64,000 nt of DNA from Aurantimicrobium sp. INA4 (GTDB lineage Bacteria > Actinomycetota > Actinomycetes > Actinomycetales > Microbacteriaceae): assembly GCF_027924525.1 (NCBI RefSeq), contig NZ_AP027040.1:310001-374000 (forward strand). Direction: 5' to 3'. Positions 33,849 to 42,824 of this stretch are shown here, piece by piece. The position numbers and the translations under genes are program-made. The notes under the pieces were generated by a model, which was given only the letters and a program-made list of their open reading frames with translations, was not told the DNA's origin and searched no databases. Within the stretch, counting starts at the first letter, position 1. Each line of letters begins with the position of its first letter.

Positions 33849-35297
33849 TTAGTGGGTGCTGGGCTCAGCTTCGACCTCGGTGCGGTCGCCAGACCACAGA
33901 GTGTGGAAGGTTCCAGGCATATCAACACGCTTATAGGTGTGTGCACCAAAGAAGTCACGCTGACCCTGAACCACCGAAGCAGGCAGACGCTCAGCACGAA
34001 GTCCGTCGTAGTAGGACAGCGAGGAAGCAAAAGCAGGGATGGGGTATCCAGCTAGTGACGCACCTGCAACAATGCGACGCCATGCACCTAGTGACTTCGC
34101 AACAGCATCAGTGAAGTAGTCATCGAGCAGGAGGGAGAGCAAGTTTGCGTCCTTACCATAAGCCTCAGCAATGCGGTTGAGGAACTGTGCACGAATGATG
34201 CAACCACCGCGCCAGATCTTGGACACAGCACCGAGGTCAATGTTCCAGTTGTATTCCTTAGCACCGGCGCGAATCGCGTCGAAGCCCTGAGCGTAGGCAA
34301 CAATCTTGGATGCGTAGAGTGCGCGGCGAACGTCCTCGACAAATGCGGCCTTGTCGGCGACGTTGTAAGCAACAGTGTCTCCAGGCAGGTTGTTGGCAGC
34401 ATCGCGCTGTGCGCGCTGTGAAGACAGCGAACGAGCGAATACTGCCTCGGCAATACCGGAAACAGGAACGCCCAAGTTCAGTGAGGTCTGCACAGTCCAC
34501 ACGCCAGTGCCCTTGGAGCCTGCCTCGTCGAGGATGACGTCAACCAGTGGCTTACCGGTCTTGGCATCCACCTGCTTGAGAACCTCAGCGGTGATCTCGA
34601 TGAGGTAGGACTCGAGCTCGCCCTTGTTCCATTCGGTGAAGATGTCTGCGATCTCTGCTGGAGAGAAGCCACCAATGTTGCGCAGCAGGTCATATGCCTC
34701 AGCGATGAGCTGCATGTCTGCATACTCAATACCGTTGTGAATCATTTTCACAAAGTGACCAGCACCGTCGGTGCCGACGTGGGTCACACAAGGCTCACCC
34801 TCTGCAACAGCTGCGATGGAAGAAAGGATGGGGCCAAGGGTCTTGTAGGACTCTGCAGATCCACCAGGCATGATGCTGGGGCCTTTAAGCGCACCCTCTT
34901 CACCACCGGAAATACCAGCACCGACGAAGTGAATTCCGGTGGGGGAGATAGCTGCCTCGCGGCGAAGAGTGTCGGTAAATAGAGCGTTACCGCCATCGAC
35001 AATGATGTCACCGGGCTCGAAACGTTCAGCGAGCTGGTTGATTACAGCATCAGTTCCAGCACCGGCTTGAACCATGATGATGGCAGTGCGGGGCTTAGCC
35101 AGGGAGGCCACAAAGTCGTCGATAGTCTCAGAAGCAATGAAGCCTGCTTCAGGGTGCTCGGTGATGAGCTGTTCGGTGCGTGCATAGGAGCGGTTGTAGA
35201 CAGCAACGGTGTTGCCTTCGCGGCTGGCAAGGTTACGTGCCAAGTTTGAACCCATAACGGCGAGTCCTACGACTCCGATGTTTGCCTTCGCGCTCAC
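33849..35297 (-). CDS. gnd: 6-phosphogluconate dehydrogenase (decarboxylating)
   Basis: Oxidative pentose phosphate enzyme converting 6-phosphogluconate to ribulose 5-phosphate with NADPH formation. The GTG at 35297 (482 residues) is preferred: TAGGAGA lies upstream and the product then starts SAKANIGVVGLAVMGSNLARN, the normal NADP-binding N-terminus. The frame to 35381 adds an unrelated hydrophobic leader. GISGGEEGALKGPSIMPGG and GHFVKMIHNGIEYADMQL carry the substrate-binding and catalytic Lys/His. Upstream of fructokinase on the same strand (44-bp gap). Confidence 0.96.
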   Translation of the reverse strand: MSAKANIGVVGLAVMGSNLARNLASREGNTVAVYNRSYARTEQLITEHPEAGFIASETIDDFVASLAKPRTAIIMVQAGAGTDAVINQLAERFEPGDIIVDGGNALFTDTLRREAAISPTGIHFVGAGISGGEEGALKGPSIMPGGSAESYKTLGPILSSIAAVAEGEPCVTHVGTDGAGHFVKMIHNGIEYADMQLIAEAYDLLRNIGGFSPAEIADIFTEWNKGELESYLIEITAEVLKQVDAKTGKPLVDVILDEAGSKGTGVWTVQTSLNLGVPVSGIAEAVFARSLSSQRAQRDAANNLPGDTVAYNVADKAAFVEDVRRALYASKIVAYAQGFDAIRAGAKEYNWNIDLGAVSKIWRGGCIIRAQFLNRIAEAYGKDANLLSLLLDDYFTDAVAKSLGAWRRIVAGASLAGYPIPAFASSLSYYDGLRAERLPASVVQGQRDFFGAHTYKRVDMPGTFHTLWSGDRTEVEAEPSTH

Positions 35298-35464
35298 GAA
35301 TGCGTCTCCTAGCTTGAGAAATGAAAAAGGTGGGAAAAGGTAGAGAAAAAGTCGTCTCAAAGAAAAAGTCTCTGAGCTCAATCGTACCCGAGTTGAGTAA
35401 GCCTTCTTCCTCGATTTCGCGCTGTTACGGCTTTCCCGCTACAGTAAATACGTACTTCGGCGAG

Positions 35465-35483
35465 GGATATCTCTTGGATATCC
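35465..35483 (+). promoter_or_regulatory. Hairpin in the gnd-rplY intergenic region
   Basis: GGATATC-TCTTG-GATATCC makes a perfect 7-bp stem with a 5-nt loop about 105 bp before rplY. It may belong to an mRNA leader or be an operator. The rest of this 290-bp divergent region shows no ORF; its gnd-proximal part is purine-rich on the plus strand. Confidence 0.45.
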
Positions 35484-35556
35484 GTTATCGACGCGGTGGA
35501 ATGTGGCTCTTGCCGTTTCCTCACGCTGACATGCGTTCGAGTTGAAAACACGAGAC

Positions 35557-35584
35557 GAGGCCACGGCCTCACGAGAAGGAGGCC
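35557..35584 (+). promoter_or_regulatory. Candidate Shine-Dalgarno switch of rplY
   Basis: GGCCTC (35565-35570) can pair either with GAGGCC at 35557-35562, leaving AAGGAGG free, or with GAGGCC at 35579-35584, which includes the Shine-Dalgarno. Two mutually exclusive pairings of this type are used in ribosomal-protein autoregulation. The stems are short (6 bp), so this is suggestive only. Confidence 0.35.
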
Positions 35585-35587
35585 ATC

Positions 35588-36301
35588 ATGGCTGAAATTG
35601 ATAACAAGGTTCCTGCAGAGGTCCGTACACAGTTCGGCAAGGGTTTTGCTCGCCGTCTTCGTGCAGCTGGCCAGATTCCTGCGGTTGTATACGGTCACGG
35701 CTCAGAGGTTCTGCACGTTGCTCTTCCTGCACGTCAGGTATCTCTGCTTCTTCGTAAGAAGAACGCAGTTCTCGACCTGCAAATTGATGGCAAGAGCCAG
35801 CTCGCACTGGTGAAGGATGCTCAGAAGGATCCCGTACGTCAGATCATCGAGCACATCGACCTCGTTGTCGTCACCAAGGGTGAGAAGGTTGTCGTTGACG
35901 TCCCCATCCACATTGTTGGCTCTCAGCAGTCTGGTGCAACCCTTGAACTCGACGCCAAGTCGGTTCACCTTGAAGCTGAAGCAACTCACATTCCTGAGTT
36001 CATCGAGGTCAACATCGACGGTGCTGTACCTGGATTCCGCGTAACCTACGCTGACCTGAAGCTGCCAGCCGACGTTGCTGTTTCTGGTGACTCAGACCGC
36101 CTCGTTGTTCACGTCCACGGCGCTAAGGCACGTGACCTTGCAGAGTCTGGTGAAGAACTGGCAGCAGAGCTCGCTGATGAGGCAGCTCACGCTGAGCACA
36201 AGGCAGAAATTCACGCTGAGCAGCACGAGGCAGAGAAGGCTGAAGCACTCGCTGACGCTGAGCTCTCTGGTGCAGCTGCAGCAGCTGAGGCTGCTGAGTA
36301 A
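35588..36301 (+). CDS. rplY: 50S ribosomal protein L25/general stress protein Ctc
   Basis: 5S rRNA-binding protein of 237 residues in the long TL5/CTC form: an L25 domain (about 1-95, beginning AEVRTQFGKGFARRLRAAGQIPAVVYG) and a beta domain (about 100-180, IPEFIEVNIDG). A C-terminal tail of about 55 residues is made almost only of Ala, Glu, His and Asp and likely forms a long helix; such acidic tails are common in this family but vary. AAGGAGG precedes the ATG by 5-6 nt. pth follows 8 bp downstream, a widely conserved pair. Confidence 0.96.
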   Translation: MAEIDNKVPAEVRTQFGKGFARRLRAAGQIPAVVYGHGSEVLHVALPARQVSLLLRKKNAVLDLQIDGKSQLALVKDAQKDPVRQIIEHIDLVVVTKGEKVVVDVPIHIVGSQQSGATLELDAKSVHLEAEATHIPEFIEVNIDGAVPGFRVTYADLKLPADVAVSGDSDRLVVHVHGAKARDLAESGEELAAELADEAAHAEHKAEIHAEQHEAEKAEALADAELSGAAAAAEAAE

Positions 36302-36309
36302 TTACTCCA

Positions 36310-36891
36310 GTGAGTAATTCCTGGCTTGTAGTCGGGCTCGGTAACCCCGGGCCCGACTACGCCGGCCATCGCCACAACGTGGGCCAGATGGCATTGTCGC
36401 AGTTAGCCAGCGACATTGGGGCAACGTTCAAGTCCCACAAAGCCAACGCGCTTGTTGCAGAAGGTTGGGTGCGCCCCGGAGGCCCCAAACTGATTCTGGC
36501 CAAGCCCAACACCTTTATGAACCTCTCGGGTGGACCAGTTGCCAACCTGCTGAAGTTTTATGGCATCGAGCCATCGAATCTCATCGTCCTACATGACGAA
36601 CTCGACATTGATTTTGACGTGGTGCGCCTGAAAAGCAATGGCGGCCACGGCGGCCACAATGGCCTCCGAGACATTATTGCCGCCATTGGCACGAACGAAT
36701 TTGACCGCGTCCGCATCGGCATTGGGCGTCCGCCTGGACGCCAGGATGCCGCCGATTTTGTGTTGTCTAACTTTAATTCCTCTGAGCGTGAGGTGTTGCC
36801 ACACGTTTTAGCGCACGTCTGTGATGCGGTGGACATGATTGCTACCGAAGGAATTCTTGCCGCGCAGCAGCGCTTCAATTCCCCGGCCTAA
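36310..36891 (+). CDS. pth: Peptidyl-tRNA hydrolase
   Basis: Releases tRNA from peptidyl-tRNA that drops off the ribosome. In 193 residues, WLVVGLGNPGPDYAGHRHNVGQ holds the catalytic His and the asparagine loops. PNTFMNLSGGPV and LHDELDIDFD (catalytic Asp) follow, then GGHGGHNGLRDI. The GTG start lies 8 bp after rplY; upstream CTCCAG gives little Shine-Dalgarno, so coupling is likely. Confidence 0.96.
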   Translation: MSNSWLVVGLGNPGPDYAGHRHNVGQMALSQLASDIGATFKSHKANALVAEGWVRPGGPKLILAKPNTFMNLSGGPVANLLKFYGIEPSNLIVLHDELDIDFDVVRLKSNGGHGGHNGLRDIIAAIGTNEFDRVRIGIGRPPGRQDAADFVLSNFNSSEREVLPHVLAHVCDAVDMIATEGILAAQQRFNSPA

Positions 36892-36920
36892 CTTTTCAGG
36901 CCACACAAAGCTTCACCGTT

Positions 36921-36933
36921 TACGCTTAACGCC
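36921..36933 (+). promoter_or_regulatory. Leaderless-type promoter of the HEAAH-protein gene
   Basis: TACGCT ends 7 nt before the GTG at 36934; no Shine-Dalgarno is present. Confidence 0.5.
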
Positions 36934-38052
36934 GTGAAGTTCTCAGCCCGCACCCAAATGATTGCCGCGTTGGCAGTCAGCGCTGTGCTGATTGGTTCCA
37001 CTGCAAGCTGGGGTTCCCAGGTTTATGCAGAAACCCGAGCTTCTGCACTGAAACAAACCCAGCAGGTTATCTTTTCCGGCAACGAGCAGATTAATGCCCT
37101 CACTGAACGCGCTGCTGATCTTGAATTGGCCATCTCCAATGCCACAACCATCCTGAATGACTCCAGCGGGAAAGTTCTTGATGAGAATGCACGGCAGGTC
37201 CTAGAAAAGAGCATCTCAACTGCCCAAGCGACACTTGTGGCAAATAAAAAGACTGTGGCAAAGCTAAAGTCTCAACTGAAATCGCTCTCCAGTGGCGATA
37301 TGTGGGAAGAAATACTGCCAACGCTTAAACGTGACCGGGCAGAAAACTCGGTCAGTATCAATAAAAAAGATGTTGAAGCCCTTGCCAATAACGTCATAGC
37401 ACTGGGTCAAGGTATTCAAGCCGTTCAGGCAACACAGGCAGCGTGGCAGGCAGAGCAAGACCGTATCGCGGCAGAAAAAGCAGCTGCTGAAGCTGCTGCG
37501 GCAGCACAAGCTGCAGCTGCAGCCCGACGAGCTGCACAGGCAAAGACCTTGGAAAAAAATGGTGGATCAACAACCCCCACTGCTCCGGCCCCTCCGGTAA
37601 CAGCTGCTGCTGCGGCACCGGTTACTCAAGGCTTTAGCGCAGAGGCCTACATCGCAGCCTTAGCTCCCAACGCCTATGTGGTGTGGGATAGCGGAATGTG
37701 TGCACGTCAGTTCGGCCCCAATGTGTATTTGTGCGGATTTGCCACGGTTAACTTGGCAGGTAGCAATACGGATCGTGTACCTATCACCCTCGACAGCAGT
37801 TTGACTGAACGCTATTCCAACAGCGTGGGAGTTTCCGTGCTTGTTCATGAAGCGGCACATGCCAGGCAGTGGTGGAAGTATGGGCCTTCCATCATGACTG
37901 CCTACAACGCGCTCGTTCCAGGTCAAACCGGATCCATGCCTGTGGAGTGGATGGCTGATTGTGCCACCATCGTAAAACTGGGTTACAGCACCGGTGCCTA
38001 CACACGTAGCTGCACTGCTGAACAGTTAGCTGAAGCCGCCACCCTCTGGTGA
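36934..38052 (+). CDS. Exported protein with coiled-coil stalk and putative zinc-protease-like HEAAH domain
   Basis: I do not recognise a named family. In 372 residues one sees a signal or anchor helix (about 8-30) and a heptad-rich coiled-coil region (about 40-200) ending in a long Ala/Glu stretch. A Pro/Thr/Ala linker follows (about 210-232). The C-terminal globular domain (about 235-372) has VHEAAHARQWW (H305, E306, H309) and, 29 residues after the second His, VEWMADC with E338. HExxH plus a downstream Glu is the layout of gluzincin-like metallopeptidases, so a wall-facing protease is possible. Four Cys in the domain (C256, C267, C343, C360) may form disulphides. Located between pth and mfd with its own promoter. 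Confidence 0.6.
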   Translation: MKFSARTQMIAALAVSAVLIGSTASWGSQVYAETRASALKQTQQVIFSGNEQINALTERAADLELAISNATTILNDSSGKVLDENARQVLEKSISTAQATLVANKKTVAKLKSQLKSLSSGDMWEEILPTLKRDRAENSVSINKKDVEALANNVIALGQGIQAVQATQAAWQAEQDRIAAEKAAAEAAAAAQAAAAARRAAQAKTLEKNGGSTTPTAPAPPVTAAAAAPVTQGFSAEAYIAALAPNAYVVWDSGMCARQFGPNVYLCGFATVNLAGSNTDRVPITLDSSLTERYSNSVGVSVLVHEAAHARQWWKYGPSIMTAYNALVPGQTGSMPVEWMADCATIVKLGYSTGAYTRSCTAEQLAEAATLW

Positions 38053-38058
38053 CCTGCG

Positions 38059-38071
38059 TAAACTAGCTTGC
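38059..38071 (+). promoter_or_regulatory. Leaderless-type promoter of mfd
   Basis: TAAACT ends 7 nt before the ATG at 38072. Confidence 0.6.
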
Positions 38072-41000
38072 ATGGTATTTCACGGGCTTTCGCGCGCCCT
38101 TTCGCGTACCCGAAATATCGCTGAGGCTCTGAACTACGCCAACAAAGATGCGGATTTTTCTCTTGTAGAAGGTCTCAATGCTCCTCTGCTCACCTCCTTG
38201 ATTGAGGCCCGCATTGTCCGCGGCGAGCCACCTGTGGTCTTGGCTGTCACCGCAACTCAGCGTGAATCTGAACGACTTGCTGCCGCTTTAGGAAGTTTGC
38301 TTCCTCACGCGATGGTGGCGGAATTCCCTGCCTGGGAAACCCTGCCCCATGAGCGTCTGAGCCCCAGCCCAGAAATTGTGGGTCGACGTTTCGATGCCAT
38401 TCGCCAGTTGCGGGATTGGGACGGCAATACTCCGCTTGTCATGATCACCTCAGTCAGAGGTGTGCTGCAACCAATCGCCGACAATCTCGCCGAAGTGGAC
38501 CCCATCCTTGTCACGGTGGGCTCACGCGGAAATGATCTGCACGAGATTGCCTCACGCTTAGTGGACCTTGCTTATGTCCGGGTTGACATGGTCACCCGTC
38601 GAGGTGAGTTTGCCGCGCGCGGGGGCATCTTGGATGTTTTCCCCCCGGTGGCGGACCATCCCATTCGTGTGGACTTCTTCGGTGATGAGATTGACAGCAT
38701 TCGGGCATTCTCTGTCGCTGACCAAAGATCCCTCGACGGTGATCTGGACACTGTCGCGCTGCCACCCAGTCGTGAACTTCTCCTGACTGAACCCGTGCGT
38801 CAACGTGCCCGGGAGATGGAGCACGAATTCCCGGGTATATCCCAGATGCTCTCCAAGATTGCCGAGGGCATTGCGGTGGAGGGAATGGAGTCCCTCACCC
38901 CAGCACTGGTAGACAACCTTGTGCCAATGACGAACTATCTGCCCAAGGGTTCCGCTATCGCACTGCTGTCACCAGAACGCATCGCCACTCGTGCCATCAA
39001 CCTCACCGAAACGAATCGTGAATTCCTCGATGCGGCATGGAATGCAGCAAGTGCGGGCGCACAAGCACCCATTGATCTTTCGGCGGGAGATTTCCTCACC
39101 ATCACACAACTGCGTGAACACTACTCGGGCGGTCCCTGGTGGACATTCAGTGCCTTCCAACACGGTCCTGAAGCGTCAGAACCTCTGCCTGAAGAGCTCG
39201 ACCTTGATGAGATCCTGGCTGTGCGGATCAATGCTGAAGCTGTCCCCAGCTTTGCCGGGAACATTGATGGTGCTGCTGAACACGTGGAGTCCTTACTCAA
39301 GAACAACTGGACCGTCATCGTAGCGGCCGAAGGTCACGGACTCGTTGAGCGCGCAGGTCAGGTTTTAGCTGAACGAAATCTTGCTGCCCGCATGGTTGAG
39401 CAGCTTCCTGGCGAGCTCGAACCCGCGGTGGCATACCTCGTTCAAGCATCTGTGGAGGCAGGGTTTGAGCTCGAGGAAGCCAAGCTTGCCGTTATTTCCG
39501 AATCAGAGTTTTATGGCCGCGCTGCCAGCTATGACGCCAGAGCTCCTCGCAAACTGGCCAGCAGGCGCAAGAACGTGGTTGACCCACTCAAACTTGAAGC
39601 TGGCGACATTGTGGTTCACGAAACTCACGGAATTGGTAAGTTCCTTGAGCTTGTTCAGCGTGAAGTTTCCACCGGTGGACGAAACGCCGTGAAGACGATG
39701 CGTGAGTACTTAGTAATTGAGTACGCACCCAGCAAACGAGGTTATCCCGGCGACAAACTGTATGTCCCCACAGATCAGCTTGATCAACTCACTCGTTATG
39801 TTGGCGGAGAGTCTCCCGCGCTCTCCAAGATGGGTGGAAGTGACTGGGGCCAAGCCAAGAATAAAGCACGCAAGGCTGTCCGCGACATCGCGGTTGAGCT
39901 CGTCAAGCTCTACAGCGCACGCATGGCAAGTAAAGGTTTTGCGTTCAGCCCGGATACCCCCTGGCAGCGCGAACTCGAAGAAGCCTTCCCCTATGTGGAG
40001 ACAGTCGATCAACTCACCACCATCGACGAAGTCAAGGCAGATATGGAGCGGCCCATCCCCATGGACCGTCTTATCTCAGGTGATGTGGGTTTTGGTAAAA
40101 CAGAAATCGCGGTTCGCGCAGCGTTCAAGGCTGTCCAAGATGGCAAGCAAGTTGCCATCTTGGTGCCCACCACGCTGCTGGTGAAGCAACACTTCGAGAC
40201 CTTCCAAGAACGCTTTGCCGGATTCCCCGTTCACTTACGTGCACTGAGTCGTTTCCAAACGGATAAGGAAGCCAAAGAAACCTTGGCTGGCATGGCCGAG
40301 GGCACCGTGGACGTGGTCATCGGAACTCACCGCCTCTTAGCCCAGGGAGTTACCTTCAAAGACCTTGGCCTCGTCATCATTGACGAAGAGCAACGCTTTG
40401 GTGTGGAGCACAAGGATGCGCTCAAGAAACTCAAGACCAACGTTGACATTCTTGCCATGAGTGCGACCCCCATACCTCGCACACTCGAAATGGCTGTGAC
40501 CGGTATTCGTGAAATGTCGACCCTGGCAACGCCGCCTGAGGATCGTCACCCTATTCTCACCTTCGTGGGGCCCTACTCCGAGAAGCAAGCCGCCGCTGCA
40601 ATCCGACGAGAAATCCTGCGCGAAGGCCAAGTCTTTTTTGTGCACAATCGTGTCTCCAGCATCAATAGAGTCGCTGCGCAGATAGCAGAGCTTGTTCCCG
40701 AAGCGCGCGTGGGCGTTGCTCACGGTCAACTCTCCGAACACCAACTCGAGCAAGTCATTATCGACTTTTGGGAACGCAAATTCGATGTGTTGGTCTCTAC
40801 CACCATCATTGAGACCGGTCTTGATATCGCCAATGCCAACACGCTCATTGTTGATCGAGCAGATAAATATGGCCTGAGCCAATTGCATCAGTTGCGTGGT
40901 CGTGTTGGCCGTGGCCGAGAACGTGCCTATGCCTATCTGTTCTATGACGAAACAACGCCCCTGAGTGAAACAGCCCACGACCGGTTGAACGCGCTCGCAG

Positions 41001-41668
41001 CCAATAACGAACTCGGCTCCGGAATTCAGATTGCTCTCAAAGACCTCGAGATTCGTGGTGCCGGTAACCTTCTCGGCGGAGAACAGTCAGGCCATATTGC
41101 AGGTGTGGGCTTCGACCTCTACCTTCGCATGATTGGCGAAGCGGTCTCTGCCTTCCGCGTCGACGTCGCAGAAGGCCAGACAGAGCTTCGCCTCGAACTG
41201 CCGGTTGATGCTCGCATTCCTGATGATTATGTCAATTCAGAGCGTTTGCGTCTGGAGGCGTATCAGAAGCTGTCGGTTGCCAGTGGTCCCCTCTCACGTG
41301 AAGAACAGATTGATCAGGTCTTCGAAGAACTCTCTGATCGCTATGGTGAACCACCAGCCCAGGTTCACAACCTGATAGCTATTTCCAGGCTTCGTCGCAG
41401 GGCTCACCAGTCCAGCTTGAGTGAGGTTGTTGTGATGGGTTCCAACCTGCGCATTACCCCGGTTGATCTTCCGGACTCGCTGCAGGTGAGATTGGCGAGG
41501 ATGTATCCAGGAGCAAAATATGTTCCCGCTGCTCGGGTGATGACTGTTCCTCTTCCTGAGGATGTTGATCTGATTGCCTGGACAGGGAACCTGCTCGAGG
41601 CTATCTTCCCCGTTCCAGCAAAGTCAGATGCTAGTTCTTCTTCCGATAGTGACGAGAGCGCCACATAA
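38072..41668 (+). CDS. mfd: Transcription-repair coupling factor
   Basis: DNA translocase of 1198 residues that removes RNA polymerase stalled at lesions and recruits UvrA. The N-terminal UvrB-homology modules include FPAWETLPHERLSPSPEIVGRR and RRGEFAARGGILDVFPP. The CarD-like RNAP-interaction domain is at DIVVHETHGIGKFLELV (about residue 510). The RecG-like motor has Walker A GDVGFGKTE, DEEQ box IIDEEQRFGVEH, SATPIPRT and TTIIETGLDI; the C-terminal domain begins near QTELRLELPVDARIP. The 3' end overlaps nhaA on the other strand by 38 bp. Confidence 0.97.
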   Translation: MVFHGLSRALSRTRNIAEALNYANKDADFSLVEGLNAPLLTSLIEARIVRGEPPVVLAVTATQRESERLAAALGSLLPHAMVAEFPAWETLPHERLSPSPEIVGRRFDAIRQLRDWDGNTPLVMITSVRGVLQPIADNLAEVDPILVTVGSRGNDLHEIASRLVDLAYVRVDMVTRRGEFAARGGILDVFPPVADHPIRVDFFGDEIDSIRAFSVADQRSLDGDLDTVALPPSRELLLTEPVRQRAREMEHEFPGISQMLSKIAEGIAVEGMESLTPALVDNLVPMTNYLPKGSAIALLSPERIATRAINLTETNREFLDAAWNAASAGAQAPIDLSAGDFLTITQLREHYSGGPWWTFSAFQHGPEASEPLPEELDLDEILAVRINAEAVPSFAGNIDGAAEHVESLLKNNWTVIVAAEGHGLVERAGQVLAERNLAARMVEQLPGELEPAVAYLVQASVEAGFELEEAKLAVISESEFYGRAASYDARAPRKLASRRKNVVDPLKLEAGDIVVHETHGIGKFLELVQREVSTGGRNAVKTMREYLVIEYAPSKRGYPGDKLYVPTDQLDQLTRYVGGESPALSKMGGSDWGQAKNKARKAVRDIAVELVKLYSARMASKGFAFSPDTPWQRELEEAFPYVETVDQLTTIDEVKADMERPIPMDRLISGDVGFGKTEIAVRAAFKAVQDGKQVAILVPTTLLVKQHFETFQERFAGFPVHLRALSRFQTDKEAKETLAGMAEGTVDVVIGTHRLLAQGVTFKDLGLVIIDEEQRFGVEHKDALKKLKTNVDILAMSATPIPRTLEMAVTGIREMSTLATPPEDRHPILTFVGPYSEKQAAAAIRREILREGQVFFVHNRVSSINRVAAQIAELVPEARVGVAHGQLSEHQLEQVIIDFWERKFDVLVSTTIIETGLDIANANTLIVDRADKYGLSQLHQLRGRVGRGRERAYAYLFYDETTPLSETAHDRLNALAANNELGSGIQIALKDLEIRGAGNLLGGEQSGHIAGVGFDLYLRMIGEAVSAFRVDVAEGQTELRLELPVDARIPDDYVNSERLRLEAYQKLSVASGPLSREEQIDQVFEELSDRYGEPPAQVHNLIAISRLRRRAHQSSLSEVVVMGSNLRITPVDLPDSLQVRLARMYPGAKYVPAARVMTVPLPEDVDLIAWTGNLLEAIFPVPAKSDASSSSDSDESAT

Positions 41669-42791
41669 CCAAGCTTCCACCGATCACGATGGAAATTGCA
41701 GATCCAATTAAGACACCCAATACACCTTCATCTCTGATGAGGGCATTGTCGGCAAAGGCTAGTTCGTTCATCAAGAGCGAGACGGTGAAACCAATACCAG
41801 CCACTGCAGAGACAGTGACCACATCCCAGCCTTTGACGATTGTTTCGGTTGCTTCACCGCGCTGAATAATCGCGGCAACGATGCTGCCAGCAAGAGTAAT
41901 TCCAATAATCTTCCCCAGCGGCAAACCAACAGCGATACCCCAGAACGCAGGACTGAGCTCACTGGGTGCAAGATCGGGAATCACTACCAACGCGGAGACG
42001 AAGGCAAAGAGGGGGAGTATCACAGCATTTGTTGTTGGCTGCAGGGCGTGAGCGGCTTTACCAGCCAAGCGAGGTTGAAGGACCAGACCTAGGGCAACTC
42101 CAGCGATGGTGGCATGCACGCCGGAAAGGTAGGTGAAATACCACGCAAACAACGCAACAACGACCAACAAAGTTGCTTGAAGCTGTGAATTCATTCGCCC
42201 TTGGCAACTAATGAACCGGAACAAGTACACGGCGATAACAGCCATGCCTAAAGCAATGAAGTCAATGCTGGATGTAAAGAACACGGCGATGATCAAGATC
42301 GCGATGAGGTCATCAATGACGGCCAAGGCAAGTAGAAAGACTCGCAGACGCCCGGGGAGACCTCGCCCCACAAGTGCAATGAGCCCCAATGCAAAAGCAA
42401 TATCTGTCGCGGTGGGGATTGGCCAGCCTCGGGCATATTCTGCTCCAGCGATGGCGAAATAAACAGCCGCAGGGATAAACACTCCGCCTAGAGCCGTAAT
42501 TCCTGGAGCGAGAGCTTTTTTGAATGAGCTCAGTTCGCCCACGGTTAATTCATGTCGAAGTTCAACAGCAATGATGAAAAAGAACACTGCCAGCAAAGCA
42601 TCAGTAATCCAGTGAGCGATGCTCAGCTCAAGCCCAATGGCAGGAAAACCGACGTAGGAGTGGCTCAGTTCAATGAGTCCAGGGCCTGCCAATGAATTGG
42701 CCAGAAATAAGCCCAGCGCTGCGGCACCAGCAAGAGAGATGGCGGCATAGCGTTCGGATCTGAAGATCGTCTTCATGCTGACTCTGGCCAT
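41631..42791 (-). CDS. nhaA: Na+/H+ antiporter NhaA
   Basis: Inner-membrane sodium/proton antiporter of 386 residues with about twelve helices. The ion-binding Asp pair is visible in LALAVIDDLIAILIIAVFF. PTATDIAFALGLIALVGRGLPGRLRVFLLAL precedes it, and GIGFTVSLLMNELAF is the conserved C-terminal half motif. The start at 42791 is supported by a -10 hexamer 6 nt upstream rather than a Shine-Dalgarno. Its last codons are antisense to the end of mfd. Confidence 0.95.
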   Translation of the reverse strand: MARVSMKTIFRSERYAAISLAGAAALGLFLANSLAGPGLIELSHSYVGFPAIGLELSIAHWITDALLAVFFFIIAVELRHELTVGELSSFKKALAPGITALGGVFIPAAVYFAIAGAEYARGWPIPTATDIAFALGLIALVGRGLPGRLRVFLLALAVIDDLIAILIIAVFFTSSIDFIALGMAVIAVYLFRFISCQGRMNSQLQATLLVVVALFAWYFTYLSGVHATIAGVALGLVLQPRLAGKAAHALQPTTNAVILPLFAFVSALVVIPDLAPSELSPAFWGIAVGLPLGKIIGITLAGSIVAAIIQRGEATETIVKGWDVVTVSAVAGIGFTVSLLMNELAFADNALIRDEGVLGVLIGSAISIVIGGSLVMWRSRHYRKKN

Positions 42792-42803
42792 GCATCAAGA
42801 CTA
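42792..42803 (-). promoter_or_regulatory. Leaderless-type promoter of nhaA
   Basis: On the minus strand TAGTCT ends 6 nt before the ATG at 42791. Confidence 0.55.
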
Positions 42804-42824
42804 CCTGCCGTGAAAAATAGCCGA

